This document shows positions 12,717 through 19,584 of a stretch of DNA of 40,236 nt, piece after piece (the stretch's first letter is position 1; every line of letters starts with the position of its first letter). The DNA comes from a virus. The notes beneath the pieces were generated by a model that had not been told where the DNA came from, did not search any database, and saw only the letters and a list, made by a program, of their open reading frames with translations. The stretch is from positions 1-40,236 of IMG/VR virus record IMGVR_UViG_3300021962_000245. One strand, 5' to 3'. Made by a program: the position numbers and the translations under genes.

Positions 12717-13001
12717 TCAAGAAATGCAACGACCTTTTTCAACAACTAAAGAAAGAACAGGGTAAGACGTTGCAGCCCAAACAACCCCATCAAGCTGGCC
12801 GTTGAAGCGCTTGTAATTGGCATAGGGCTCAATCAATCTGCGCTGCTTCAGACCAGAGAACAGCGCCCCTACTTGCGGCAATTCAATAAGCCCATCGCGT
12901 AAACAAAGCTCAGTCAGAACGTGCGACTTAAGCGGCCCGTTGTGACGTACTGCAGTCAGCACAAGCGCCTGAGCGCGACGGAATGAGGAATCGTTTTTCA
13001 T
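12717..13001 (-). CDS. Small winged-helix-like protein
   Basis: A 94-residue protein. RRAQALVLTAVRHNGPLKSHVLTELCL, then QVGALFSGLKQRRLIEPYANYKR and a wing-like GVVWAAT have the helix-helix-wing layout of a winged helix. It probably binds DNA or a replication protein. ATG 13001 overlaps the upstream stop (ATGA). An 80-bp gap downstream (12636-12716) holds only a short GC-rich hairpin. Confidence 0.65.
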   Translation of the reverse strand: MKNDSSFRRAQALVLTAVRHNGPLKSHVLTELCLRDGLIELPQVGALFSGLKQRRLIEPYANYKRFNGQLDGVVWAATSYPVLSLVVEKGRCIS

Positions 13002-13189
13002 CTCACCAACACCCCAAATCTGGTTAGATAGCTGCACCTAAATTCCGCAAGCTTGTGGCCCTCGCTGCTTAGGACTCCACCAACTACAGGAGCAGCAACA
13101 ACGTCGCGGGCATCCTCTTTGCAGAAGCTCACAACCTGCCAGCAGTTGCCGCTTGGCATGCTCCAGCGCTGGAGGGGCTCGACCGTCAT
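12998..13189 (-). CDS. Small operon protein, unknown
   Basis: A 63-residue protein (TVEPLQRWSMPSGNCWQVVS, then EDARDVVAAPVVGGVLSSEGH). It starts one base after the stop of the preceding gene and ends in an ATGA overlap with the next, so translational coupling supports it. A longer same-frame reading to 13333 overlaps the preceding gene and is rejected. No family recognised. Confidence 0.55.
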   Translation of the reverse strand: MTVEPLQRWSMPSGNCWQVVSFCKEDARDVVAAPVVGGVLSSEGHKLAEFRCSYLTRFGVLVR

Positions 13190-13190
13190 A

Positions 13191-13469
13191 TCAGCCTGCA
13201 ATCCGATGCTGAAAAACGCTGGATATGCCCATGGGCTTCGGTGGCGCTTCTTCTTTGGCCGCGTTGCCAAGAAACTCACTTCCGCTGCCGTCGGTAGCAC
13301 GAATGAAATCGACCTCAACCTTGGCGGAATCAATCAGCGTTTTGCCAATCTCGTTAACGAGGCGTGCGCGGTCCAGTTCGAGCGTCCCAGACTTGACCGC
13401 GTCAAGCGTCTCGAATAACTTTTTCCTCAAATCCGCGATGTTGTGATCGCCGCTTTTCTTCTCGCTCAT
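13191..13469 (-). CDS. Small helical phage protein (paralogue of 19938-20171)
   Basis: A 92-residue protein. IADLRKKLFETLDAVKSGTL, LDRARLVNEIGKTLIDSAKVEV resembles LRQMLANAAKGVLNGELEIQRAEALHKLAKN of the rightward-operon gene at 19938, so the phage carries two versions of one family, one in each early operon. Widespread in siphophages, function unknown. It starts in an ATGA overlap with the HNH gene. Confidence 0.7.
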   Translation of the reverse strand: MSEKKSGDHNIADLRKKLFETLDAVKSGTLELDRARLVNEIGKTLIDSAKVEVDFIRATDGSGSEFLGNAAKEEAPPKPMGISSVFQHRIAG

Positions 13470-14119
13470 GCTCTTTGCTCCTTTGCCCGTTTGTTGATCT
13501 GCCTGGTAAGTACTCCGCGCAGCTGCTGCAACTTGACCAGCTCTGGCGGATATTTGTTGTGCACGCTGTTACGTCGCATAACTTCGGCGCGGTCTATGCA
13601 CTCAAGACGATCAGCAGTGATCTCGTGCAGCTTTGTCGTCCTCATGCCTTGAGGAAATACGACGATGTGACCTTTTGGAATTGGACCATGTGCTTTGACC
13701 CATGCATCGACGTGAGCTGGCACCCAGTCCTGACGCCTCACACCGGTGTCCGCAACCTTTACAATCAGGCAACCATCTTTGCAAAGACGCTGCGATCCAA
13801 TTGGCTTGTGCGTGTGGGGGACATGTCCCTGTTTAAAAAACGTGTTCGGTGCTCCATGGCCGGGGAGCTTCTTTCCCTTGTTCCATGTGTTGTGGCCGGT
13901 CGAAAAGCGATTTAGAGCTAGTGCGTTCAGCTGCTGAATTCGCTGCGCCTGAACTACAGCAATTCGAGACGCAGACTTTTTGAGACCCAGCGACTGAGCC
14001 ATGTTGTGGACGCTTGACTTTGTGCGCCCCATTGACTTAGCAAGTTCAGCTGTGTCGGTGTTTGGATACTCAGCTCTAAGCGTCTCAAGCTCTGATGCCG
14101 CCCACTTGGTGCCGCTCAA
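13466..14119 (-). CDS. HNH endonuclease with N-terminal HTH
   Basis: A 217-residue protein. The N-terminus is Myb/SANT-like (WAASELETLRAEYPNTDTAE, then MGRTKSSVHNMAQSLGL). The C-terminal half has WVPAHVDAWVKAHGPIPKGH, VVFPQGMRTTKLHEIT and AEVMRRNSVHN, the signature of a common phage HNH endonuclease family. The start is TTG 14119 in a TTGA overlap, with GAGGGAG upstream. It may be a free-standing homing endonuclease that now travels as an operon member. Confidence 0.78.
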   Translation of the reverse strand: MSGTKWAASELETLRAEYPNTDTAELAKSMGRTKSSVHNMAQSLGLKKSASRIAVVQAQRIQQLNALALNRFSTGHNTWNKGKKLPGHGAPNTFFKQGHVPHTHKPIGSQRLCKDGCLIVKVADTGVRRQDWVPAHVDAWVKAHGPIPKGHIVVFPQGMRTTKLHEITADRLECIDRAEVMRRNSVHNKYPPELVKLQQLRGVLTRQINKRAKEQRA

Positions 14120-14379
14120 TTTGACAACTCCCTCTGTAGCGACTCCAGCAGTGAATCGATCTTTGGCCTTGGCTTCAGATTGAATCCATCAAGCATGTGC
14201 TCGGCCCCGTGCTGAGCGCTGACTATTGGCTCAACCAGCTCAAGCAAGCGGCGCAGCTCAATCAGACGCCTGGAAACATGATGAATCGTCGCGCTGCCAG
14301 AAGCATCGCCGTCACCCATCTCATCGGCCATGATCGATATGGTCTTGGCTAGGGTGTAGGTCGGGATTCGAAGAGTCAT
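14116..14379 (-). CDS. Small protein with LELRRLLE helix (paralogue of 12417-12605)
   Basis: An 87-residue helical protein sharing the IELRRLLE segment with the gene at 12417. The C-terminus KPRPKIDSLLESLQRELSN is an additional amphipathic helix. ATG 14379 follows GGGGG. It is the first replication-operon gene after the regulator's terminator. Duplication within one operon suggests functional diversification; role unknown. Confidence 0.6.
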   Translation of the reverse strand: MTLRIPTYTLAKTISIMADEMGDGDASGSATIHHVSRRLIELRRLLELVEPIVSAQHGAEHMLDGFNLKPRPKIDSLLESLQRELSN

Positions 14380-14452
14380 ATGGCCCCCATCAGAACGCGC
14401 CGGAGCGCTGCGGCTGTTTTGCTATCGCATGCGGTTGCACGTGACGCGGCTG

Positions 14453-14478
14453 TAAAAAAGCCTGGTGTGGAGCCAGGC
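14453..14478 (-). terminator. Terminator between regulator and replication operon
   Basis: On the minus strand GCCTGG and CCAGGC pair around a 7-nt loop, followed by TTTTTT. It separates the HTH regulator gene from the replication operon. No promoter is obvious in 14380-14452, so transcription of the operon should require readthrough or antitermination here. Confidence 0.75.
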
Positions 14479-14527
14479 AAGACACCTCCACGGGAGCGGA
14501 GATGACAGGAGGATTTAGTTGAATGGT

Positions 14528-14731
14528 TCATTTTCCAGATGAAGACCGTGGCAAATATGGAAAAAAAGCACGCACTGTTTCTATGCCTGGATTTTTTGTT
14601 TCACCTGAACGTATCTTCAAAAGAGTAGTGAACGGGACATTTGATTTTGCTGCAATAGAACGCAGCTGATAAGCCGCTAACTTCTGCAGATTTTCGCGGA
14701 TCAAAGATGCTTGTGGTATTTGTGTGGCCAT
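14528..14731 (-). CDS. Cro-like small HTH regulator
   Basis: A 67-residue protein. LIRENLQKLAAYQLRSIAAK, then NVPFTTLLKIRSGETKNPGIETVRAFF is an XRE/Cro-type helix-turn-helix (LRSIAAKSNVPFTTLLKIRSG) with no peptidase or dimerisation domain. It is transcribed from a promoter whose start site falls at its ATG, so the mRNA is probably leaderless, like lambda cI from PRM. Matching palindromes in its own promoter and in the divergent promoter are its likely operators. Being first on the replication transcript suggests a Cro-like balance function rather than lysogenic repression. Confidence 0.72.
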   Translation of the reverse strand: MATQIPQASLIRENLQKLAAYQLRSIAAKSNVPFTTLLKIRSGETKNPGIETVRAFFPYLPRSSSGK

Positions 14732-14738
14732 GCGCCGC

Positions 14739-14767
14739 ATCATACCGAACGCGGTTTTGCGCGTCAA
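14739..14767 (-). promoter_or_regulatory. Leftward early promoter with internal operator
   Basis: On the minus strand TTGACG (14767-14762), a 17-nt spacer and TATGAT (14744-14739). The spacer and -10 contain ACCGCGTTCGGT (14755-14744), a perfect ACCG-N4-CGGT palindrome. The regulator ATG begins 7 nt after the -10. It is strikingly similar base by base to the rightward promoter. Confidence 0.8.
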
Positions 14768-14833
14768 CCGCAAAGTAAACTTATTTTTTCCAGGGCCATG
14801 CAACATTATTTTTTGCTGTCGCCCCAAATTCGG

Positions 14834-14862
14834 TTGACACTCAAAACCGCTTCCGGTACATT
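14834..14862 (+). promoter_or_regulatory. Rightward early promoter with internal operator
   Basis: TTGACA (14834-14839), a 17-nt spacer and TACATT (14857-14862). The spacer contains CAAAACCGCTTCCGG, nearly identical to CAAAACCGCGTTCGG in the leftward promoter; the palindrome ACCGCTTCCGGT is at 14846-14857. The two promoters are about 65 bp apart, facing away from each other. Confidence 0.82.
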
Positions 14863-14904
14863 CTTTACATGCGCTGCAAACGCAGCAAACCAGGGAGAAG
14901 CCAA

Positions 14905-15168
14905 ATGCAAGAGACAACCAGGCAACTTAACCCGCACGAAGCTCCCGTCGGGTTTTTCGCAGTCCTGAAAAGTGAAGCCAAGCCAGCAGATGGCTCAAAC
15001 ATCTGCCGCGCTTGCGACTGGCGTCCTGAGTGCAATAACCAAGAGACAGATTTACTGGCATTTGGCCATCGCTGCATGGATCACCCAGTAATTGCGCTCA
15101 GAGACGGAAAGAGTTACGAGCGGGCTGATGGCTGCTCAGTGCTGTTCAAACGCGAGGTGTCGGCATGA
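14905..15168 (+). CDS. Cysteine-containing early protein
   Basis: An 87-residue protein. NICRACDWRPECN, then FGHRCMDHPVIA and RADGCSVLFKR: four to five conserved-looking cysteines, likely zinc-binding. I recognise CRxCDWRPEC...RCM...RADGCSVVF as a recurrent siphophage early protein of unknown function. AGGGAGAAG precedes ATG 14905 and gives a ~36-nt leader. It is the first gene of the rightward operon. Confidence 0.75.
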   Translation: MQETTRQLNPHEAPVGFFAVLKSEAKPADGSNICRACDWRPECNNQETDLLAFGHRCMDHPVIALRDGKSYERADGCSVLFKREVSA

Positions 15169-15554
15169 ATTACCTTGATCCAGTAGTAGACGCAGGGCGG
15201 GCCATCGACAAGATGGAAGCAGAGGCAAAGGAAGCGGCGGACTATGCACGTTGGCACGCAGAGGTTGTGAAAGCTGAGTCCGCCAAGCTCGCGGCAAACA
15301 TGCTTAAAGCATTGATCGAAGGCGATGCCGACACGCGGGTTCTGACGCCAGGCAACTTCATCAGCACACAGCCTGTAGCTGAGCTGTTGTTCTACCTCGC
15401 AGACGCTCACGCAGCGCCCATGTTTGAGATGCTGAGAGACGCGGCAAAGGGGCTTGACGTTAAACAGCGCGCCACGGATTTTCAAGCGCTAGTCGCAAAC
15501 ACATACGGCGATGTCTACGCGGAAAACTCACTCAAGTCGAAAGTCCAGCTATGA
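15165..15554 (+). CDS. Helical early protein, unknown
   Basis: A 129-residue, mostly helical protein (VVDAGRAIDKMEAEAKEAAD, AESAKLAANMLKALIEGD, ELLFYLADAHAAPMFEMLRD). No recognised motif. It starts in an ATGA overlap and ends in another, so it is firmly embedded in the rightward operon. Confidence 0.68.
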   Translation: MNYLDPVVDAGRAIDKMEAEAKEAADYARWHAEVVKAESAKLAANMLKALIEGDADTRVLTPGNFISTQPVAELLFYLADAHAAPMFEMLRDAAKGLDVKQRATDFQALVANTYGDVYAENSLKSKVQL

Positions 15555-15712
15555 ACCACGCAAACCAACTCAATCAAGCCCAAGCACCGCGCCGCGATAT
15601 TGACCATGCGGCAGCAGAGCGCAGCTTTGAGGCTTATCGAAAAAACCTCGCCCTGTATCACTACAAGGCAATTGCTAACGAAGCATGCAACGAATCAGCG
15701 AGGTCGCTATGA
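15551..15712 (+). CDS. Micro-protein, 53 residues
   Basis: A 53-residue hydrophilic protein (DIDHAAAERSFEAYRKNLAL, then YKAIANEACNESAR). It starts in ATGA overlap with the preceding gene and its TGA overlaps the next ATG. It has no recognised domain. The coupling on both sides is the main evidence. Confidence 0.65.
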   Translation: MNHANQLNQAQAPRRDIDHAAAERSFEAYRKNLALYHYKAIANEACNESARSL

Positions 15713-15855
15713 ACAACAGGCTTTTACACGAAATGCGCGAGGAGCAAGAAGATGAGATTTCATCACGCAACGCGCTTGGCCTCTGGCTGATTGCCGTACT
15801 CGCTGTTGGTGCGCTTGCTGTATTGTCCTACCTCTTGCCGCTGGTGATCGCATGA
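15709..15855 (+). CDS. Single-span membrane micro-protein
   Basis: A 48-residue protein with an acidic N-terminus (EMREEQEDEISSRN) and one hydrophobic segment (LGLWLIAVLAVGALAVLSYL) reaching almost to the C-terminus. Predicted inner-membrane, N-in. ATGA overlaps on both sides. One of three membrane micro-proteins in this stretch; a host-directed role such as superinfection exclusion or division interference is possible but unproven. Confidence 0.68.
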   Translation: MNNRLLHEMREEQEDEISSRNALGLWLIAVLAVGALAVLSYLLPLVIA

Positions 15856-16193
15856 ACGCTGTTGATATGCGCACTCCAAGCGCCAAGACTCTTACTCTGA
15901 TTGCCACCAAAGATGAAGCGCTAAACAAGCGTGTTGGCTGGCAAGAAAACCAGCTTGCCAAGTGGCTGCGCGACCTTATGCAGTTTGGTCAAGTTGAAGT
16001 TGGCTGGCGCGAGTCGTGCGGCACAACTGACGCAACGATGCACCAGTCACGCGCATGGTTTCAAGTGGTCAAGTCTCTGCAAAAAGATGGATTTGTTCTG
16101 ATCGAAGAGCGCCAAAAACACGGGAACTCTTGGGCCACAAAAGGCGGCGGGTTCTGGGGCAGCATTGTTTACAAATTGGAGGTCGCAGCATGA
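15852..16193 (+). CDS. Early protein with wHTH-like core
   Basis: A 113-residue protein. GWQENQLAKWLRDLMQFGQV, then SRAWFQVVKSLQKDGFVLIEERQKHGNSW reads as a helical start and a recognition-helix/wing end, suggesting a winged-helix-like fold. No family name. ATGA-coupled to its neighbours in the rightward operon. Confidence 0.62.
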   Translation: MNAVDMRTPSAKTLTLIATKDEALNKRVGWQENQLAKWLRDLMQFGQVEVGWRESCGTTDATMHQSRAWFQVVKSLQKDGFVLIEERQKHGNSWATKGGGFWGSIVYKLEVAA

Positions 16194-16336
16194 CCGCAGA
16201 CCGCAAAGACATCGAGCGCGATCAAGTTTGGCTCACCCGTGAAGGCAAGAAGGCCACTGTTATTTCTATTGTGGCTATTGCTGCGACTGTGGCCTGCTGG
16301 CTGCTGGCGGTGACTCTGCCTAGGTTGTTTGTATGA
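16190..16336 (+). CDS. Single-span membrane micro-protein
   Basis: A 48-residue protein. A charged N-terminus (DRKDIERDQVWLTREGKK) is followed by one transmembrane segment (ATVISIVAIAATVACWLLAV). ATGA overlaps with both neighbours. Same topology as the product at 15709 but no clear sequence similarity. Confidence 0.65.
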   Translation: MTADRKDIERDQVWLTREGKKATVISIVAIAATVACWLLAVTLPRLFV

Positions 16337-16413
16337 CCTGGCGCGTAGTTGACCGAATCAATGCGGCGCTGCTGGTGGCTGTTGTTGTTTGTTTGATCGC
16401 AGGGGTCTTATGA
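16333..16413 (+). CDS. 26-residue hydrophobic mini-protein
   Basis: A 26-residue frame, MTWRVVDRINAALLVAVVVC then LIAGVL, essentially one membrane helix with a short basic N-terminus. Its ATG and TGA both overlap neighbouring genes (ATGA), exactly continuing the coupled train, which is why I accept it in spite of its size. Confidence 0.55.
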   Translation: MTWRVVDRINAALLVAVVVCLIAGVL

Positions 16414-16574
16414 AAACCAATCTTCTGAAAATGGCACGCAAGAACTTCAACAGCGACTTCGTGCCGATGTACGTGAACCGTCACAACCGTAGGCAGTGGG
16501 TCAAGTCGGTTCGTGCTCTTGGCAATAAATGGTTGCTTGCAAAGCCTACACAAACAAAAATGGAGTCCGTATAA
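16410..16574 (+). CDS. Small basic early protein
   Basis: A 54-residue basic protein (NFNSDFVPMYVNRHNRRQWV, then SVRALGNKWLLAKP). I recognise the NSDFVP..NR.NR..WV.SVR.LG.KWLLAKP pattern from other proteobacterial phages; function unknown. It ends the micro-gene train. Confidence 0.65.
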   Translation: MKTNLLKMARKNFNSDFVPMYVNRHNRRQWVKSVRALGNKWLLAKPTQTKMESV

Positions 16575-16575
16575 T
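16547..16575 (+). promoter_or_regulatory. Candidate internal promoter
   Basis: TACACA (16547-16552), a 17-nt spacer and a perfect TATAAT (16570-16575), which would start transcription near 16582 at the head of the structured region. The -35 matches 4 of 6 consensus bases. Confidence 0.4.
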
Positions 16576-16581
16576 GTTTTC

Positions 16582-17012
16582 AGTTGAGCGCAACGACGCT
16601 ATGGCCTCTCAAGCCAAAAAAGCACAGAGTTTAGAGCCCTGTGCCACGCCCCCAAGCCTGAGAATTTGGAGGTTCCGAGAGGACAACGTCGTTGCGTTGG
16701 TGGCACAGGGCTCTACCCATTTGTGCCATCCAACGGCTGTCGGGAGTTGCAACGATTCCCTATCCTCATGTAATCGGGGGCAGACAGAAATAGACCGGCA
16801 GACGGAATACCCACGTGCTAGCCGACCCGGACCTGATGGAGACCAGCCGGGGCAAGTTGCAAGTAAGGTGACATGGACAGGCTTGCAGCGTTTGATCTTC
16901 CCTCATTGGACTTTGGTCTTTGATGCACAGAAGAGGCTCAAAGATGGAAGGGCGAGTGACCGTTGATATGGTCACCCCTGGTAGAACCTATGGAGAAAAA
17001 GGAGTGGAGCAA
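16582..17012 (+). ncRNA. Possible structured RNA region (or unrecognised ORF)
   Basis: About 430 bp with no convincing gene. It contains a 16-bp perfect inverted repeat (16632-16647 with 16700-16715; core AGAGCCCTGTGCCAC) enclosing a 52-nt loop that has its own hairpin (CAACG-T-CGTTG at 16684-16694). A second hairpin (GTGACC/GGTCAC) lies at 16956-16975. A frame starting ATG 16574 could encode 130 residues; its first ~22 residues look protein-like but the rest has odd composition. Structured RNA, a gene with an insertion, or a real novel protein are all open. Confidence 0.35.
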
Positions 17013-17123
17013 ATGAAAGAACTAATCGAAGACATCAGACACGTCCTATCTGTCGCGCTGTATGTGTGGCGAGATCGTCGGCATGCTCGACGAGGCGGGA
17101 ATCCAGACGAATTTCAGTTTTAA
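17013..17123 (+). CDS. 36-residue basic protein upstream of Sak4
   Basis: A 36-residue frame (KELIEDIRHVLSVALYVWRD, then basic RRHARRGG). GGAGTGGAGC precedes ATG 17013, a good ribosome-binding site. An upstream in-frame extension runs into the hairpin region and is not favoured. Short amphipathic helix with a basic tail; function unknown. Confidence 0.45.
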   Translation: MKELIEDIRHVLSVALYVWRDRRHARRGGNPDEFQF

Positions 17124-17132
17124 GGGTGAAAC

Positions 17133-17780
17133 ATGAGCGTAGCCGTAATGATCTTGGGTGAAAGCGGGAGCGGGAAAAGCACCAGCCTGCGCAACTTTGA
17201 CCCATCAAAAACACTGCTAATCCAGTGCATCAAAAAGCCGTTGCCTTTTAAGTCAAAGGGGTGGGCACTTCGCACAAAAGACAACGGCGGGAATGTCTAC
17301 CAGTCTTACGACCCAGCCGCGATTGAAAAGGCTATGCGTGCATCGACTCATGAGGTTGTGATAATCGACGATTACCAAGCTGTTTTGATCAACGAGCTTC
17401 TCTCACGCTCGGCAGAGCGCGGTTACGAAAAGTTCACTGACATCGCAAAAAGCGCATGGAACATTTTTAACGCTGCTGGCTCGCTTGCTGCGCATCGCAG
17501 GGTGTATTTGATCGCCCATACACAGACAGACGACATGGGGCAGATAAGGATGAAGACTGTTGGGAAGATGGTCGATTCGATGATCGTTCCTGAGGGGTAC
17601 TTTACTATCGTTCTCCGAACTGAAGTGATCAACGGCAACTACATATTCCACACGCAGACAACCGGCAAGGATTGCTGCAAAAGCCCCATTGGCATGTTTG
17701 ACGGCCAGCATATTGAAAACGACTTGGCCGTAGTCGATGCTGCGATCACCAGTTTCTATGAGATCGGAGTTCCAGCGTGA
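17133..17780 (+). CDS. Sak4-type RecA-like ATPase (recombinase)
   Basis: A 215-residue P-loop ATPase. Walker A GESGSGKST (residues 9-17) and Walker B EVVIIDDYQ (~74-82), then a sensor-like VYLIAHTQ. Size and motifs match the phage Sak4/AAA_24 nucleotide-binding protein, a minimal RecA-like single-strand annealing recombinase. An SSB-like gene lies nearby, the usual functional partner. AAGGGTGAAAC precedes ATG 17133. Its stop overlaps the GTG of an HNH gene that separates it from the SSB gene. Confidence 0.85.
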   Translation: MSVAVMILGESGSGKSTSLRNFDPSKTLLIQCIKKPLPFKSKGWALRTKDNGGNVYQSYDPAAIEKAMRASTHEVVIIDDYQAVLINELLSRSAERGYEKFTDIAKSAWNIFNAAGSLAAHRRVYLIAHTQTDDMGQIRMKTVGKMVDSMIVPEGYFTIVLRTEVINGNYIFHTQTTGKDCCKSPIGMFDGQHIENDLAVVDAAITSFYEIGVPA

Positions 17781-18403
17781 AGCGCAAGAGCTACACCGGA
17801 CGTGTGTTTGGTCGGCTTACGGTCACAGGCGACGCGCCAGACCCACGGCCAGGCAGGCGCTACCTGCGCTGCGTTTGCGAATGCGGAGTGACAAAGGCTA
17901 TTTATCTTGGATCGCTAACCACAGGAGTCACCGCTTCTTGCGGATGCTTGAGGGCTGAGATGACAAGCGAGAGACGCAAGAAGCACGGCTTGTCACGCTC
18001 GCCAACATACAACAGTTGGATGGGCATGAAGGCGCGCTGTCTTAAGAGGGCTTGCCAAGCCTACAAGAACTACGGAGGGCGTGGCATCACTGTCTGTGAT
18101 CGCTGGATGAGCTTCGAGAACTTCCTCGCCGACATGGGCGAGTGCCCGCCCGGCATGTCAATCGAGCGCCTACGTAACGAAGATGGTTACGAGCCTGGCA
18201 ACTGCGAGTGGGCGACCGACAAAGAGCAGGCCAACAACAAGAGGTCAAACCGAGTCTTCGAGCTGGACGGCGAGCAGAAGACGATCAGCCAAATCGCCGA
18301 ACTGAAAGGACTTGACTACTGGTTTCTACGGGCTCGACTTGTCGTGCTCAGGTGGCCTCTGGAACGCGCAATTAACGAACCATCACGGCAGCGCCGCTGC
18401 TGA
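17777..18403 (+). CDS. Homing-type HNH endonuclease
   Basis: A 208-residue protein. The N-terminus has RVFGRLTV and CVCECGVTK...SCGCLRAE zinc-binding motifs. The middle is SPTYNSWMGMKARC, then YKNYGGRGITVCDRWMSFENF, SIERLRNEDGYEPGNCEWAT and EQANNKRSNR, the classic free-standing phage HNH/AP2-type homing endonuclease. A C-terminal helical region (ISQIAELKGLDYWFLRARL) may read DNA. It starts GTG 17777 (GTGA overlap with Sak4). Such genes spread as selfish elements; here it has settled between two partner genes. Confidence 0.88.
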   Translation: MKRKSYTGRVFGRLTVTGDAPDPRPGRRYLRCVCECGVTKAIYLGSLTTGVTASCGCLRAEMTSERRKKHGLSRSPTYNSWMGMKARCLKRACQAYKNYGGRGITVCDRWMSFENFLADMGECPPGMSIERLRNEDGYEPGNCEWATDKEQANNKRSNRVFELDGEQKTISQIAELKGLDYWFLRARLVVLRWPLERAINEPSRQRRC

Positions 18404-18430
18404 CACTTCAACTACATCACCTAAATCAAA

Positions 18431-19075
18431 ATGCTCAAACTGAACTCACAACTCGCCAAAGACGCAGACAACATCAATGCTGGAATCAAAGAAACCGGCA
18501 AGTACGTCGGCACGATTACCCGCGCTGAGAAGCTGGTTTCAAAGGACAAAGGAACCATCGGCCTTGGATTGTCAATCAAAACAGAAGATGGCCTAAGCGC
18601 TGATTATTTGGATATCTGGCACACACGCGGAGATGGCTCCGAGTTGTCCGGCCTGAAGACTGTCAACGCCATTCTTTGCTGCACCAAAACATCAGAAGCG
18701 CAAGAGGGGCCGATCAATGTGGAGCGCTGGGACAACAAGACCGGCAAGCGCGAGAAGACCAGCACCAGCGGTTATCCGGGGCTGATGGGAAAGAAGGTTG
18801 GTTTGCTGCTCCAGAAGCAATTGGAGACGAACAACAGAACAGGCAAAGACGTTGAACGTGTTGGCATCTTCGCTGTGTTCAATGCTGAAACAGAGCTGAC
18901 GGCATCTGAGATGTACGCGAAGAAAACGAACCCTGAACGCTTGACGCAAATGCTGACAACGCTGATGGCGCGTCCGGTCAAGGACAACCGAAAGAAGGTG
19001 ACTGCGTCAGCCTCTAGCGATGGCTTCGGCCACGCTGGTGAGGAAATCCCATTTGATGATGACCTTGCATTCTGA
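18431..19075 (+). CDS. SSB-like single-stranded DNA-binding protein
   Basis: A 214-residue protein. The beta-rich core (KYVGTITRAEKLVSKDKGTI, LGLSIKTEDGLSADYLDIWH) resembles phage DUF669-type ssDNA-binding proteins. The C-terminus ends acidic with a hydrophobic tip (EEIPFDDDLAF), the hallmark SSB tail that recruits partner proteins. It lies next to Sak4, supporting a recombination pair. The ribosome-binding site is weak, as if the original leader was disturbed by the HNH gene upstream. Confidence 0.78.
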   Translation: MLKLNSQLAKDADNINAGIKETGKYVGTITRAEKLVSKDKGTIGLGLSIKTEDGLSADYLDIWHTRGDGSELSGLKTVNAILCCTKTSEAQEGPINVERWDNKTGKREKTSTSGYPGLMGKKVGLLLQKQLETNNRTGKDVERVGIFAVFNAETELTASEMYAKKTNPERLTQMLTTLMARPVKDNRKKVTASASSDGFGHAGEEIPFDDDLAF

Positions 19076-19083
19076 GGTAAGCC

Positions 19084-19584
19084 ATGACAGCACTGACCCT
19101 ATTCAATCTTGCGAATGAGTACCGCCAAGCTGCGGATCAATTGGCAGACATGGAAATTGACTTGCAAACCATGTCTGACACCCTAGAAGGCATGTCTGGA
19201 GACTTGGAAACAAAGGCCACCAATGTGGCGTACATAGTGCGGAATTTTGAGGTATCCGCAGAAGCAATCAAGGCTCACGCACAGACGCAACTTGAGCGAG
19301 CGAAGGCAATTGAGAAACGTGCTGACCACCTGCGCGACTATCTGAAGTCATGCATGGAATTAGCAGGCATCACAAAGATTGAGTGCCCCGGCGTTGTCAT
19401 TAGTTTCCGCAAGTCTGAAGCCGTTGTCATCAATGAGCCCGGCCTTGTGCCCGTTGAGTTCATGCGTCAGCCTGAGACGCCTCCACCGCAGCCAGACAAG
19501 ACAGCGATTAAAACCGCGCTGAAAGCTGGCAAGGATGTCCAGGGTGCCCACTTGGATGTAAGACAAAACATTCAAATCAAATAA
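19084..19584 (+). CDS. Gp157-like protein
   Basis: A 166-residue protein matching the siphovirus Gp157 family. A long helix (LADMEIDLQTMSDTLEGM, LETKATNVAYIVRNFEVSAE, RADHLRDYLKSCMELAGI) is followed by strands (IECPGVVISFRKSEAVVI) and PDKTAIKTALKAGKDVQGA. Members are linked to phage resistance to host abortive systems or to recombination; the mechanism is not settled. GAGGTAAGCC precedes ATG 19084. It is usually found beside ssDNA-annealing genes, as here. Confidence 0.88.
   Translation: MTALTLFNLANEYRQAADQLADMEIDLQTMSDTLEGMSGDLETKATNVAYIVRNFEVSAEAIKAHAQTQLERAKAIEKRADHLRDYLKSCMELAGITKIECPGVVISFRKSEAVVINEPGLVPVEFMRQPETPPPQPDKTAIKTALKAGKDVQGAHLDVRQNIQIK

Noticed and set aside
12998-13333. Extended 111-residue reading of the gene at 12998
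   Set aside because: The extension overlaps a well-supported gene (13191-13469); the internal ATG at 13189 fits coupling.
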